Below the pieces are notes generated by a model, which saw only the letters and a list, made by a program, of their open reading frames with translations, did no database searches and had not been told where the DNA came from. A DNA stretch of 64,000 nt, from assembly GCA_035578905.1 (NCBI GenBank), contig JAQJVL010000744.1:1-64000 (forward strand), given 5' to 3'. How positions within the stretch are numbered: position 1 is the first letter of the stretch; the number at the start of each line of letters is the position of its first letter. The translations under genes were made by a program, and so were the position numbers. Of this stretch, positions 23,782-37,200 are shown in pieces. The DNA comes from Stictocephala bisonia (taxonomy: Eukaryota; Arthropoda; Insecta; Hemiptera; Membracidae).

Positions 23782-23860
23782 GGGTTAGGTTAGGTTAGGT
23801 TAGGTTAGGTTAGGTTAGGTTAGGTTAGGTTAGGTTAGGTTAGGTTAGGTTAGTTAGGTT
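23782..23860 (+). repeat. Interstitial telomeric repeat (TTAGG)n
   Basis: About 15 nearly perfect TTAGG units, the ancestral insect telomere repeat, with only one broken unit near the right end. Both flanks are ordinary AT-rich DNA, so it is internal, not a chromosome end. Confidence 0.92.
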
Positions 23861-25497
23861 GGCTAATGTAACTGTATAATTATGATACATGTTTTGATCA
23901 TACCTTACTCAGATGATGGCTAAAAATTCCAGATAAGTTTTGCTTTCGAGATCGTTGCCGTATCCTAACGTTTCTTTGCAATTCACATTGTAAGCAGGCA
24001 CTCAATTTTACAGTATTTTGGACCGTTATCAGGGTTAAGAGTTTTTCTATCTTTAGACATACAACCACCTCATCTCGTGAATAATATGTGGATATGTATG
24101 TATAAAATGTATTTTTAAGTATGCCTCCATTTAGATATTTTGATCCTGCAGAGATACAACAAACGTTTACTTTTCTTTCATGTCATACTAACCTCTTAAG
24201 ATATTTTAATTTTACACAGGATCATTATTCAAACCAATTAAGCGATGAAATTGTCAGCATTTATTCACGCTTTATAAAAACAAAGTTATACTTACGTCAT
24301 CTTTCTTATTTAAAAATACAAACCAGTTATATACTCCTCCATACAGCTTTTATATCAAGCACCGTAGATAATATTAATATCTTGAAGTATTTTATTATTA
24401 TGGAAAAGTCTGAAGAATTCAAAAGTATTTTTAATGCAATTTTTAATTGAAAGCGACCATTCAGGTCTGAAATATTCCTGCTAACATCAAACAATAAATA
24501 ATTAAAATTGTATATTTTGATTCTCTCCACTATGACAACCCCTCCATTCTTCATGTATGTAATGTCTTGCCAGCCAGATTCTAAAAATGCATTCATCAAG
24601 CTGAAGGTGGGAAAGCATTTAAGATTTTCGCTTGCATTCTTTACAAACAGTAATATCTAACAAGCAGGCAGTTTTATGTGACCCTGCAGGAGATCTATCT
24701 AACAGAATTATGCCTTTATTTCACTGCACAATGTTAACTAGCCACAGTTCAGTTGTGATACGTTACTCACCATTCATTGAGAATATAATTTTAACATAAA
24801 TACCAAGAAAAGTTACTTATAGGGTGCTGGAACTATAAAAATCAACCAGAACTGTGGTTGATCAGAGCCAATAGTTAAAGCTAGTGACGTGCCCGAACAT
24901 TAGTTAACATAAGTTAATTGTATCATCTACTTTACTTATTTTTTTTTAGCCCCCAAAATAACTGTAATATAATATTTTCTACTATTTCAAACTGAAACAC
25001 AATTCGTGCATAACAATTCTTCATTTACAATTTAATTTTTTTAAGAACTGTCACCATGGTATTTATTACATACGGGAAGTCGGTTGACTGATAGTGAACA
25101 TGTTAAATTAGATAAGTTTATAAATATGTTTCTCAATAACCAATAAGCGTATAAAAACAAGGTTTTTTTACTAGAATCTGCTCTTTCTTATCTACCTACA
25201 CAGCACAGAAAATTTCAATAGCATAAATATAAATGTTAACATTTTTGTTTATATATGTATATATAAAAAGGTCAATTTTTATAAATTTTTTACAGATAAT
25301 TTTTTGGAATTCATTATTAGGCTACATAGAACAATTTTCTGTGCCAACAACATTGTTCTTGTTGAGAGGAACAACATTAAAAAAAATCTTTAAAAAATGT
25401 TGAGTAGTTCTAGAGAAATGTGTTTCTAAACAAATAAAAACAAGAATTTTTAGAAAAAAGCATTTAAAGATTGCATATACTATAAACAGAAACATAA
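23861..25497. other. Intergenic DNA between TTAGG block and transposase pseudogene
   Basis: Apart from the unrecognised frame at 24121-24450 I see no feature. Any left end of the Mutator-like element would lie here. Confidence 0.5.
24121..24450 (+). CDS. Unrecognised open frame of 109 codons
   Basis: Starts at ATG and ends at TGA. The protein is rich in Ile, Phe, Tyr and Ser and has no recognised domain, signal peptide or clear membrane segment. A frame this long is uncommon in such AT-rich DNA but can arise by chance or from old transposon DNA. A frame of 90 codons overlaps it on the other strand (24327-24599). No splice or expression evidence. Confidence 0.15.
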   Translation: MPPFRYFDPAEIQQTFTFLSCHTNLLRYFNFTQDHYSNQLSDEIVSIYSRFIKTKLYLRHLSYLKIQTSYILLHTAFISSTVDNINILKYFIIMEKSEEFKSIFNAIFN

Positions 25498-27243
25498 CTA
25501 AAATTTAAAGCATCCCAGGACCATAACTATGGTTGTCAGGATCCTCTCTTGTTCATACAAGTCTTCTACATGCCTTTTAGCTGCAGTTACTTTCTGGCGA
25601 CACTTTTTTTCGATTTCTTCCACAGCTTTCTGCGCTTTGTTGATTCGGGTGATACCAATGTTTTTCATTGTTTCACAACAATAGTATCCAGGTGTGATCC
25701 CTAGTTTGCTCAACACTTCACATTTTATTATTCCTTTGTCGAAACTTTCTACAGCTTCACATACTCCTGGTTCTAGTGTTTCTCTCATCACAAAGGTTGA
25801 TTTTGGATCTCGCGACCAAATTATATTGTTCAGTGATTCACTAGGGTTTTGAGTACCACCTTCCAAACATTTTGATAACAATGATGGATCTGATAAATCT
25901 ATAAATATTTGTTTTACTTTTTCATAACAAAAGGAACAATGTGATTGTGATTGTTGTGATCACAAGTTTCATCATTTATTTTTGCTAGTTGGTACTTACA
26001 CCACGTTTTTTTTTTTTTTTTTTTGGCAGAGAGCGTAGGCTGAATGTTCATATTTTGATATCAAATGAAAATACTCTGCCCAAATTGCAGTTTCATACTA
26101 TCAAGGCTTGTTACATTACGTCTTATTGCTAAACGTAGTATGACTGCAAGTGTTGTATAACTTCATTACTCAAACGGCCCTTTCCTCCTATTGTTTTCCA
26201 TCGGAAAGTGTGGTTTTGCCCATTTGCTTTTTTTAAGTGGCGTAGACGTGATCCCTTGCGCTTCTGCATATGGCCTACACACTCTTTTTTACAACTGGAC
26301 AGTCTCAACCATACGGTTCTGCTTTTACTACATTAGAATAAGATGGACCATCGCCATCGCTTAAGTAGTACTTGTAGCGGATGCAATGTCTGAACATCTC
26401 CAGTATATCTTGTGCCTCCATTCCCACACTACTAGCCTGATAATTTGAAATACAATTAGATTAATACTCTTGTTGTAATCGTTTCTTACATCTGCAGTAC
26501 TTTGTAGGAACTCGTACATATATTAACTTTCCTGTCTCCCACTTATGGCACTAACAATTCCATTCAGTGAGGTGTGTCCTCACTTTTGCCAGGGGCCTTC
26601 GAATATATCAGTTATATCGCTAGTTTCACATATAGAAATAGCTCCCTCAGCTGCTTCTCTCATACACTCAAGACAGACTTGCTTTATAGCACTTGCTAGG
26701 GCTTTATTGCTATACCTAAAAGAGGGAGGGTTAGGCAAGTTCATAATGCCGCATACTGTTTTCGCAGCCTGTGCACCTCTGCATATACTTCTAAATACGT
26801 AGGCTAGCCTAACTTTAATTTCAGGTTTGCCTTTGTTTTCTTTAGGGCTGTTATAATCAGAAACGTCATAACTACAAGAATTGCATTTAATTGTTATATT
26901 ACGTTTAGGCCTAATCGGTTTGAAATATGAAGTGAAAGCGAGCCTTTGCATCTGGTACGTATCTCTATCTTAGAAAGAAGGACCTCAAAGTTAGCAATAT
27001 TTACAATTTCATTGCATTGAGAATCCAAAGAGTTACTTCCTTTGTATTCATCATAACTATCTAAAGGACAGACACTTTCTTCTTGGAAGAGCTGTATTTT
27101 TCATATTTAGAATCTAGGCTAGTACTAGGTTCTGATTCTTGACATTCACTATGCACAACTACATTTTTACCACCTGGATTTTATGTTCCAGTAAAACACT
27201 TTGCTTTGTTTTTGAAGGTTTTAGGTGTTCTATCTATTTTCAT
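25498..27243 (-). pseudogene. Mutator-like transposase-domain protein, decayed
   Basis: Reading from 27243 downward: an N-terminal MKIDRTPKTFKNKAKCF, a stop, then SECQESEPSTSLDSKYEKY. A cysteine pair (CNSCSYDVSDY) follows, then VRLAYVFRSICRGAQAAKTV, IMNLPNPPSFRYSNKALASA and GPWQK-stop-GHTSLNGIVSA, the place of the family's GTWQ-x-R-G-x-x-S-L-N-G. Next come SSVGMEAQDILEMF, YKYYLSDGDGPSYS with the DGD motif, and ECVGHMQKRKGSRLR. The C-terminal LSKCLEGGTQNPSESLNNII is in an open frame of 127 codons (25881-25498). This matches the order of the Mutator-like transposase domain found in many arthropod proteins. At least six stops or shifts and a (T)18 tract near 26005-26023 break it. No flanking terminal repeats were identified. 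Confidence 0.85.
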
Positions 27244-29216
27244 AAACAATAAAATACACAGTATTACTAAATACTATAACTTAGACTGGATGAAAGCAAG
27301 AAACACAATGTATGTGACAATAGTAAACAAAGAACACATAGGGTTATGTTAAACCTGAACTGACATTAAAGGGATGGATTGACAACGTTAGAAATACAAA
27401 ATAACATCTAGCAGGTTGACTAACATAACCTCAATAATAAATATGCACTTCAATTAGGATTATATATAACAATGATGCAAATTTCTTGAACTTACGGGCC
27501 GAAATGTGCTGCAGCCATTCATATAATATTATATTTCAGGATTATATATATTGATGTCCAATTTGAATAAAAAGTGTGCCAAACTAAACAGGACTAAATA
27601 AAGATTTAAAAAAGCTAATACAATATTTTTATATATTTTTGTAGATTTGTTGGCAACCGACCCCCCTTTCTACAGACATTTATAGTGTCCCAAGTGGCAT
27701 ATCGCTAAGATTGTTAGCACTAGTTGTTACTAACTCACAAGTCAAAAATCTTATTGTTAACAGAATAACTAATATATTACCATCTGCCATAACATTAGTG
27801 TGGATAGTAAACTAATGTTCTAATTGTAAGGTAATTAACCGATAATTATTTTTATATCAATAACTGGCATAGTTTCCTTCAAACTGAAATGTATAATGGA
27901 TTTCTATTTTCCTGAAGTGTTTTCAATACTTCAATTAAAACCATGTAAACTATAATGTTACTCCTGCACAGTTTTAAAATAGCTGTCATGCAGGTGAACT
28001 GTTTCACTCTCGGCTTCTTGAAAAATTAAATATATTTTGTAGTATAAATTTCATGTACGTTCCTCAGAATGAGTTAAATTGGTGTATTACCATATTGTAA
28101 AAGGTATTATATTAAAATTTATTGTATATGAAGACGTTATATTATATTTAACAATTTTTCCTTTTAATAACAAGTTTTTAAATTACAATATTGAAAATAT
28201 GACAATAAGAGTAACTGTTTGAAAAGGGCTATTCTTACAACTTTCTAAATTTTTATTTTCTGAAAACGGAAAGCTTAACAGTTTTGCACACGCAGTGTTT
28301 GGTTGAAAATTTTTCAATTTCCTTAGTCTATTAGAGGGTGAAAACCGTCGACAAAACATAATTAATTTTCTTTTAATTTAAATATGAAATATCTTCCTTT
28401 ATTAGTACAGTATATACCAGTAAAATCTAAGCATTATCTTTATTTTTCAAAAAATACTTTGTGGAATATTGACCTATAATAGACATTACCGCCACCCGAC
28501 CACATTACTAAACACGTTAGTGACTTATTTATGCGGTTACCATGATTGGACCCTTAGTCTGTTGGGGTCACTGTTGTTTTTCACAGGTTCCAGAATGTAT
28601 GTTTTCTTTTGATTGTTTTGGTTTATATATATATATTTGTTTTAATATAGATAACTCTTGTGTTAAAAAATTAATTTATATCTGGTTTTAATCAAACTGT
28701 ATTATAACCAATAATGTATTATATAGTTTGGAGAACAATTTATTCAGACGCGTAAGTTATAACTGAGTTTCCTTAATTAGTTAAAGATTTTTTTGGTAAA
28801 ATGTACCTCTTTTTTATAATTAATTTGAAATACTTAAAAATGTATTTCATTTGTATAATTATAACTGTGAAAACAATTAATAAATCTATTATTAATTATA
28901 TTTGATGGTTAGGTTAGTAGACACTTTAATTCTTGTATTTAAAGATTTTTTTTTGTTTTAAACTTGTTATGGATAGGTGTGCCAAAGGTATTCGTTAGAG
29001 GTGGTCCAGTGGGTAGTCTGGCCACTATTTACGTGTATGCTTGTACCCCAGTAGGTCAATGAAACACTGGATTAATAGCAAGAATAATTATTTCATTTTG
29101 TTTTATCTTCTTGGACTGAAACAAGTCAAGTGTTTCGGTATGTTGGACGGGATACATTACTTGGTGTACTTAAGCCTTAGTGGTACATAAATTATACGTT
29201 ATCTTAAGTTGCTATG
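27244..29216. other. Intergenic AT-rich DNA
   Basis: No gene recognised. The last 250 bp (about 28980-29216) are less AT-rich and lead into the 161-bp satellite. Confidence 0.55.
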
Positions 29217-30735
29217 CATCGTCTGGCCATCAACATACGTGTATGTGTGTTTAGTGAGTGTATGAGTTGCACGTATTGGTTGAGGCACCCTTAGTCTTAC
29301 GTCCTAGTAAGTGGGTACTGCAGTTAATTTATTGACTTCTAACCCTACACATACTTACCCATCAGTATACTTCTAGTATACTGATGGAAATGTCATTATT
29401 CACGTCTGGTGTGTATACGTGCCATCGTCAGACGTGTATGTGTGTTTAGTGAGTGTATGAGTTACACGTATTGGTTGAAGCACCCTTAGTCTAACGTCCT
29501 AGTAAGTGGGTTCTGCAGTTAATTTATTGACTTCTAGTATACTGATGGAAATGTCATTATTCACGTCTGGTGGGTATACGTGCCATCGTCAGACGTGTAT
29601 GTATGTTTAGTGAGTGTATGAGCGCACGTATTGGTTGAGGCACACTTAGTCTTACGTCCTAGTAAGTGGGTACTGCAGTTAATTTTTTGACTTCAAGTAT
29701 ACTGATGGAAATGTCATTATTCACGTCTGGTGGGTATACGTGCCATCGTCAGACGTGTATGTGTGTTTAGTGAGTGTATGAGTTGCACGTATTGGTTGAG
29801 GCACGCTTAGTCTTACGTCCTAGTAAGTGGGTACTGCAGTTAATTTATTGACTTCTAGTATACTGATGGAAATGTCATTATTCACGTCTGGTGGGTATAC
29901 GTGCCATCGTCAGACGTGTATGTGTGTTTAGTGAGTGTATGAGTTGCACGTATTGGTTGAAGCACCCTTAGTCTTACGTCCTAGTAAGTGAGTACTGCAG
30001 TTAATTTATTGACTTCAAGTATACTGATGGAAATGTCATTATTCACGTCTGGTGGGTATACGTGCCATCGTCAGACGTGTATGTATGTTTAGTGAGTGTA
30101 TGAGTTGCACGTATTGGTTGAGGCACCCTTAGTCTTACGTCCTAGTAAGTGGGTACTGCAGTTAATTTATTGACTTCTAGTATACTTATGGAAATGTCAT
30201 TATTCATGTCTGGTGGGTAGGCCTATACATGCCATCGTCAGACTTGTATGTATGTTTAGTAAGTGTATGAGTTGCACGTATTGGTTTAGGCACCCTTAGT
30301 CTTACGTCCTAGTAAGTGGGTACTGCAGACAATTTATTGACTTCTAGTATACTTATGGAAATGTCATTATTCACGTCTGGTGGGTATACGTGCCATCGTC
30401 AGACGTGTATGTGTGTTTAGTGAGTGTATGAGTTGCACGTATTGGTTGAGGCACCCTTAGTCTTACGTCCTAGTAAGTGGGTACTGCAGTTAATTTATTG
30501 ACTTCTAGTATACTTATGGAAATGTCATTGTTCACGTGTGGTGGGTATACGTGCCATCGTCAGACGTGTATGTGTGTTTAGTGAGTGTATGAGTTGCACG
30601 TATTGGTTGAGGCACCCTTAGTCTTACGTCCTAGTAAGTGGGTACTGCAGTTAATCTATTGACTTCTAGTATACTTATGGAAATGTCATTATTCACGTGT
30701 GGTGGGTGTATGTGACATCGTCAGACGGGTATGTT
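29217..30735 (+). repeat. 161-bp satellite array, about 9.5 copies
   Basis: The marker TTCTAGTATACTGATGGAAA or its variants recurs at 29371, 29532, 29692, 29853, 30014, 30175, 30342, 30503 and 30664. The spacing is 160-161 bp except for one 167-bp unit with a small insertion near 30219. Units are highly similar. Two sub-variants differ at TTCTAG/TTCAAG and at ACTGATGG/ACTTATGG, the latter confined to the right part of the array. Confidence 0.96.
29359..29387. repeat. 12-bp perfect hairpin at the first satellite unit
   Basis: CCATCAGTATAC, TTCTA loop, GTATACTGATGG. Only the right arm occurs in the other eight units. The left arm belongs to a short insertion (about 29340-29370) unique to the first unit. 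Confidence 0.85.
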
Positions 30736-31059
30736 GGTAAAGCTGATGAGCTATCGTCATTTGTGTATTGACTGTTGTATGTAATTTATATTCACTCGGT
30801 CTGTTTTTATGGTATTTGTTGTGTTTAGATTATTCATTTGTATTAATGTGCTTGGTACACACATACTGACTACCTATGAGTTTTTTATGGTATACTTTTG
30901 TTTGCTAGTTGTTGTCAGTGGTGATTCTAACTAGCAGGTTTGCTTTTCCTTATTAGTTCCATCTTTGTTCTTTGTGTCTGGTACTTTTTTATGGTCCGTT
31001 TTCAGTGTTGTATGCTAGAACAGTTTGTGGACCATCATTACCCGTATGAATTGACATTG

Positions 31060-31400
31060 ATAGTCAGTCCTTCATTGTTTTCTGTCTAGTATAGTGAGTG
31101 TGCTAGCATAGTGTTTGGCCTATCGTAGGTCCGGTTAACTTTCAAAGTTTTTTCCCTCCTGTTAGTGTTTTTGTCTAGTATAGCGTACGAACTATCTTTA
31201 ATCATATGCGCTATCAAAGTGTTTGGCCTGTGGTAAGTCCGGTTAACTTTCAAGGCTTTTTTCATCCTGTTAGTGTTTGTGTCTAGTATAGTGAGTGCGC
31301 TATCATAGTGTTTGGCCTGTGGTAAGTCTGGTTAACTTTCAAAGTTATTTTCCTCCTGTTAGTGTTTATGTCTAGTATAGTGAGTGCGCAGTCTTAAATT
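31060..31400 (+). repeat. Tandem repeat, ~89 and ~108 bp alternating units
   Basis: GTCTAGTATAG recurs at 31084, 31173, 31281 and 31370 (spacing 89, 108, 89), with the shared segments GTTTGGCCTRTSGTARGTC and GGTTAACTTTCAA. It is unrelated to the 161-bp satellite apart from sharing CTAGTATA. Confidence 0.85.
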
Positions 31401-31404
31401 CTGT

Positions 31405-32700
31405 GTGTTGGCATAGTTTGAGACTAATAGTCAGTTTTGTGAAGTTGTATTGCTAGTCAATGTGTAACGTTGAACGAACGTTGTCTGCTGTCAAACGTGT
31501 GTCTATGGTGGGTTATCGTTAATTGTAAGCGATGTTATGGTTTATGGGCATCGTTAGTGGTGTAAATTGTTCCTGTTATAGATGCCATCAAAGAAGTTCT
31601 ATTAACGACAGGTGTATTGTCCGTCCTTTATATTGAACTAGTTACTAACCAACCTTGGCATTATCAACTGGATTTTGTTAATTTACTTGAATATCGTAAA
31701 AGATTTTAAATATAAAGAATTTTAATAATTCATGAATAAATGAAAGAATTTATTTTAATAATACAGACTTTATTTTCAAAATAAAAATGGAGAACACATA
31801 AATACATTTACAGATTGCTATTTCATCATTTAATGGAAAGAGTACTTGAAGTACTTGATTTCATTAATTAATGTATTTACATTGGCAAGAAATAAGTTAA
31901 AAGCGTATTACAGAATCAGATAATTTTGAAGCCAATTATCTTAATTGCCACTTAATCAACAAAGCTCACAAATCTTCCTAGTCCTTGAGAGCTATTAATG
32001 ACATTCTGGGTGTAATCTGAATTCAAAAATTGCTTTACATAAGAATATTGACTATACGTTATTTCAGAACTAAAATTATTTCGGCTGGTTCTTTTCTATA
32101 AAATAACTAAATTATTCAATTCAAAAAAAGTTACTAAAAAAAACTCAACTATTTTAAATGTTGTATGTTACTTATTATTACTTTATTAGCTATTCTGGTA
32201 AAATAGGAGTAATACGTATTTTCAAAAATAAAATAATAGCTACAAATTTATTGTTGTTTATCTTTAATCTCTCAAACTAAGGAACAAATAATAAATCTTC
32301 AAACTTTCCTTCTTTAGGAACATTTAATTAAAAATAAAACTTCTTCAACAAATTAAGTAATTAACTTCTTCTCAAATAATTTATTTTAAATTAAAAACAA
32401 AACTTGAAAAAACTTTTCTAAAATATTGTAGGCCTAATAAAATGAAATAATGTTTCAATGTATCAAATAATAATAGTACGTATGATATAATTAATTTAAT
32501 ATGATTATTTTTCTTTTCTTTGTATATGATTATTATTTTCTATAAATAATTTTCCATAATTCTGAAATTCAGAATCTATAATTCTGTATAATTCTGCCTC
32601 AGTAATCTATAAAAAAACAAAATTAATAATTGTTATTTTAATTTCTAACATTTCTTTTTATTTTATTACCAAAATCTTACTTCTGACAAAAAATTACTAA
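31405..32700. other. AT-rich DNA, no gene recognised
   Basis: Short A/T-rich low-complexity stretches only. Confidence 0.55.
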
Positions 32701-33185
32701 AATGTCACTAGAGGAGCGGCACTAAAAAGAACAATACAAACTAAGAAACATTTACTAGGTTTTGTTGTGAACAGCAAAAAGGGGCAGGGGACAAAGGTAA
32801 CAACGAGAATGTAAAAAGTTAAGAACAAAGGTCGAAGTTACGTTTCTTCCAGAACAGTCGAGTGGTCAATATAGAGGGCAGCCAGACACATGAACGTCGC
32901 GCACTATCAAACAGCCACTCACACTGCGAGGCACTGCACAACTTCTGAAAAGCTTTCCGAAGGAAAAATTCCGAACATCGAAAGGAGACGAAGGACGGTT
33001 TGACGATTTAAAGAAGAGGTGATCTCAACTCATCTAAAAGCGGTGGCAAAACCGGGCGAGAAAACCTTTACACGAACATTGTATTTACGTGGACTACCAT
33101 CTACACGACATTGCTTCAAAACAAAAGGTATAACAAATATGGCAACGTCACCATAACCTGTAAAATGACCCGACTCGATAGGAAA
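32701..33185. other. Relatively GC-rich segment without open frame
   Basis: It stands out in base composition from the DNA on both sides and contains no long frame on either strand. It could be a 5' untranslated exon or promoter, or an old non-autonomous transposon. The sequence does not decide. Confidence 0.4.
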
Positions 33186-33744
33186 AATTATTGTTTATTT
33201 TGTTTATAATGGGAAAAATCGACGTTTTTATTTAAATGGGTAGGATTCTCAATTTCCATGGCAAACTTCAACATTTAAACCAAAATGTTTTTATACAGTT
33301 TAAACTATTTTTATATTGCAAGTGATTTTTTCTAATATTTACATTTTTACAAATTAATGTTAAAAAAACATTGATATAAAACGATCTTTAATTTTAGTGC
33401 TTTGAAACCAAAGTATCATTACATGTCTACGGGAATAGTAAATTACTTGTATTTGTATGATTCCATTTAATTGTTGTTATTCACGAAGCACAGTTGAATT
33501 TACTTGTGAGTTTTATATTTCATTGTGTGTATTCAACGACCGCAATCCTGTTTGATTTTAACATGTCATAAATATTGCAGCAAGTAAGTTTCGAACCTAG
33601 AAGTATTTATGAAAATGATAATAATACAATAAAAGTACAATAATGAGAATAAGTAGTTTTTAATAATATGTCATGCACGAAAACACCGGTTGCCAAGAAG
33701 TTATATTTTTAGTTTATTTCTATCTGCGTTTCCTGGTCAATGAC

Positions 33745-34228
33745 CTGCACGTGTATGAGTGGGTGAGTGGGTCAGCAAACTGTAAGTGTTAATAAATATA
33801 CAGCGGGTAGGTTAGCACCACTGCACGTGTATGGGTGGGTGAGTGGGTCAGCAACCTGTAAGTGTTAATAAATATACAGCGGGTGGGTTAGCACCACTGC
33901 ACTTGTATGGGTGGGTGGGTGGATATACAACACTGTACGTGTTTATAAACATACAGCGGTTGGTTTAGTACCACTGAACTTGTATGGGTGGGTAAGATGG
34001 CCAACAACATTGTACGTGTTTATAAACATACAACGGGTGGGTTAGTACCACTGCACGTGTATGGGTGGGTGAGTGGGTCAACAATACTGTGCGTGTATCA
34101 GTGGGTGAGTGGGTCAACAATACTGTATGTGTCTGTAAACATAAAGTGGGTGGGTTATAGTACCACTTCACGTGTATGGGTGGGTAAGAGGGTCAACAAC
34201 AATATACGTGTTTATAAACATAAAGCTG
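33745..34228 (+). repeat. 36-bp-family minisatellite array with longer composite units
   Basis: Units of GCACGTGTATGGGTGGGTGA type alternate with a TTTATAAACATACAGCGGGTGG segment not seen in the other arrays. The composite period is irregular, about 100-130 bp. The core is the same family as at 13.86-14.43 kb, with fewer complete four-tract G motifs. Confidence 0.9.
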
Positions 34229-37200
34229 GTGGATTATAATTTATAATCTATTTATTTGTTTAATTAGATTTACTTTTTATTTCACAAATGTCTATTATTT
34301 TTACCTCAAAAAAGGCATTTCTTGGTTGGTGGACCACCATATGAAGTACATAAAAATGGTAATACATAGGGATAAGCTAGCCCTATGTATGCAGCTACTG
34401 GTATCCGTATGAAGGTAATGTCGTGTCGGTAAGGGGTAGTTTTCATTTAAGCAGCGTGGCTTGTTCTAATGAAATTGAACGTTCCTTTCTGCATAGCTTG
34501 TCTCTCTTAGTTGTCGTTTTAAAGAAATATAATAAGTTAATTTCAAAAATGACATCATTATATTCTTTTTAAGTATTTGTACTACTAATTAAGTAACATG
34601 TAGTGTAGTTAATTATGAACAACTCACAGTTTATTTATTAGTTTTTGACCATACGCACTCACAATACAATCGGCACGTAAAACAATCGGTCTTGTATATT
34701 TTATTTTAGGTCATCATCTACCATTCTTATGATAAACTCAATACAATTATCTACTGTTTATATAATGCTAAGAGCCATTTTAATATGTTGAATTTTTTTG
34801 TTATTTCTGTATTCACAGAGAAGGTTACACAGCAAATTATTGTAGTTTTTTTTACATAAATCTTAGTTCTTCAGTTTTTAAACAACTAGTTAAATAGATA
34901 CAGTTGGTTCTAATAAAATTTCATAATTTTTATACTCCAAAACTTTGAGGATTTTTCATAATATATATCAAAATCTATATAATTAGATCTGTAAATACTT
35001 CTTACAAAAACTTTACAGTAAAAATATTTATTTCGAACAAATAATCAGTCGCAAATAAATACTTTTGTTATGTCATCATTATTTTTAACAAATATTGCTT
35101 TCTTTAGCAAAATCAAGATTGCTTGAGTAATTTTTCAAACCTAACAATCCCGAAAAGGAAACATAACATCCTACCATCAAATTAAACGAACTATCTAAAG
35201 TTATCTTTGTGTCACTTCATTTGTATTTTGTGTTACATAAAAAATTAGCACTAAGGTAGAGTTATTAAGTAAATGTTTGTTTCGAAGTTAGTTCCAAGCT
35301 AAGCATAATGTATAAAATCCTTAATTAAAAAACAAATTAAGAACAATTAAATATAGCCAACAGAAAATATAAATTAAAAGCTTCTGCAGGCTTGGATGTC
35401 TTTAATCCAAATAGTTACACAATAGGGGACTGAATATGTATGTAAAATCAGAACATGGAAAAGATCCCGTATGTTTCCTACTTTAGCTCTACGTATTATT
35501 TGAATTTTATATTTTTTGGAAATTTTGGAAACAGTTATCTGTCAACTAATTACGTTAATTTGAATGTGTACATTAAGTTCGCTATTTTATTATGTAGAGG
35601 CAACAACGTCCATATTCAGACTCTATGTATTAGGTTATTGTTATGTCTGCAGGGAGCCATTTAGCCAGCATTACTTGTTTTAATAAAATCCTTATGGTAA
35701 TTTTTGGATAGTGGTCATCTATTATTTAGTAAATATTAAATTTTATTTTTATTTTATAAAATATATATATTATTTTAGTTTATCTTTCCTTGCGTGATTA
35801 TTATACAATAAATTGCTCTTGACTTGTAAATCTTAGAAAGTAAATATTTATTTAAAAATATTTCTCATCAAATATGTTAATTGTTGGTTAAAAGGTTTCA
35901 GATTTATGGGACAAAAATAATTTTTATTTTAAAAAAGTTAACAGTTAAGTTAACAGCTTTAATTTTGTACACATTTTATGAATTTTTATAATAATAGTCT
36001 ATTGAAGTATAAATGATTACTCAATTATATGGCTAAATGCTATGTTATGATTGTGTATCTTATTAAATTATATAAAATAATCCCAGGTGTACCACCTGTA
36101 AGGAAGTGTAAGAAGAATAATTTATGGTATATAAGCTTAATATACTTATTTAGTTATTATTTCCTATTGAGGATTTCTGAACTAAATAATTTTGTGAACT
36201 CATTACTTTTAATTACTTCCTTCATAATTGTCAAGTTAAGGAACAAAATTAGGTTTGTTTTAATTTCTTTTTTGTTTTAGTACCAACATATTATAATATT
36301 TGCAAATGTTAAAATGTCTTTGGTAAGTGTTATTGGCTTAGTCAAGAACTTCAGTAATACACTACTTTTTATCGTAGGCCTACTGTTAAAATTAATTTAA
36401 TCTGTAATAAATAATCATGCATTCAATCCCAAATCATATTTAACAACAATAACATGAGTAACATAAAATTGTACATCAAATAAATAAGAAATGAGTTTAT
36501 AAAATGTTCGTGGATTTAGAGTCTAGTTAATTAAGATATTAATACACAATATGTCAAAAACATTTATATATTTATTGCTTATATTTATATAATCAGTTCT
36601 GTAACTTTATAAACTGCATTTAATAAAACTTTAGATGTGCGTAGTCACCGAACTATTTTTGTTTGTAAATTAGTAATTTTTACAAATTCATGATTGTATA
36701 AAATACTAGTAAAAATGTTTATTGTCCCTCGTTTAGACTCTATAAAATTACTCACCAAAGCTAACATTGATGAATTATTCAACAGTTATCAAACTCTCGT
36801 AAAACTATTAAAACAATAGTACTACACAAATAGACGTAAGTTTTTGTCGTTTTATTTCTCATATTACAATAGTATTGTCAATTTATATTAATCTAAGATA
36901 TTCATTATGGTCTTTCACTGTTAAATTCATTCATTCTGAACTGGATATGTAACTACTGGAACAACAAATGGGGATTAACATCAGACCAGTCATGTGATTA
37001 CGGGGAGTCTATCCAAACAATGGATCAAATAATTATAGTGTCCCCTGCACTGTTTTACGAAGGGATTCGCTAGCGTAAGTATAATCAATAAGGCAGATCT
37101 TAAATGACTTGATGAATTTATTTTAGTTTTGCGACAGGAGATCGCTTGGTATTTTATTTTATTTATTTATCAGGCCTATTAATTAATAATATGAAATGAC

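Noticed and set aside
29217..30735. CRISPR-like array
   Set aside because: Units are 161 bp and nearly identical throughout with no short-repeat/variable-spacer structure; the genome is eukaryotic.
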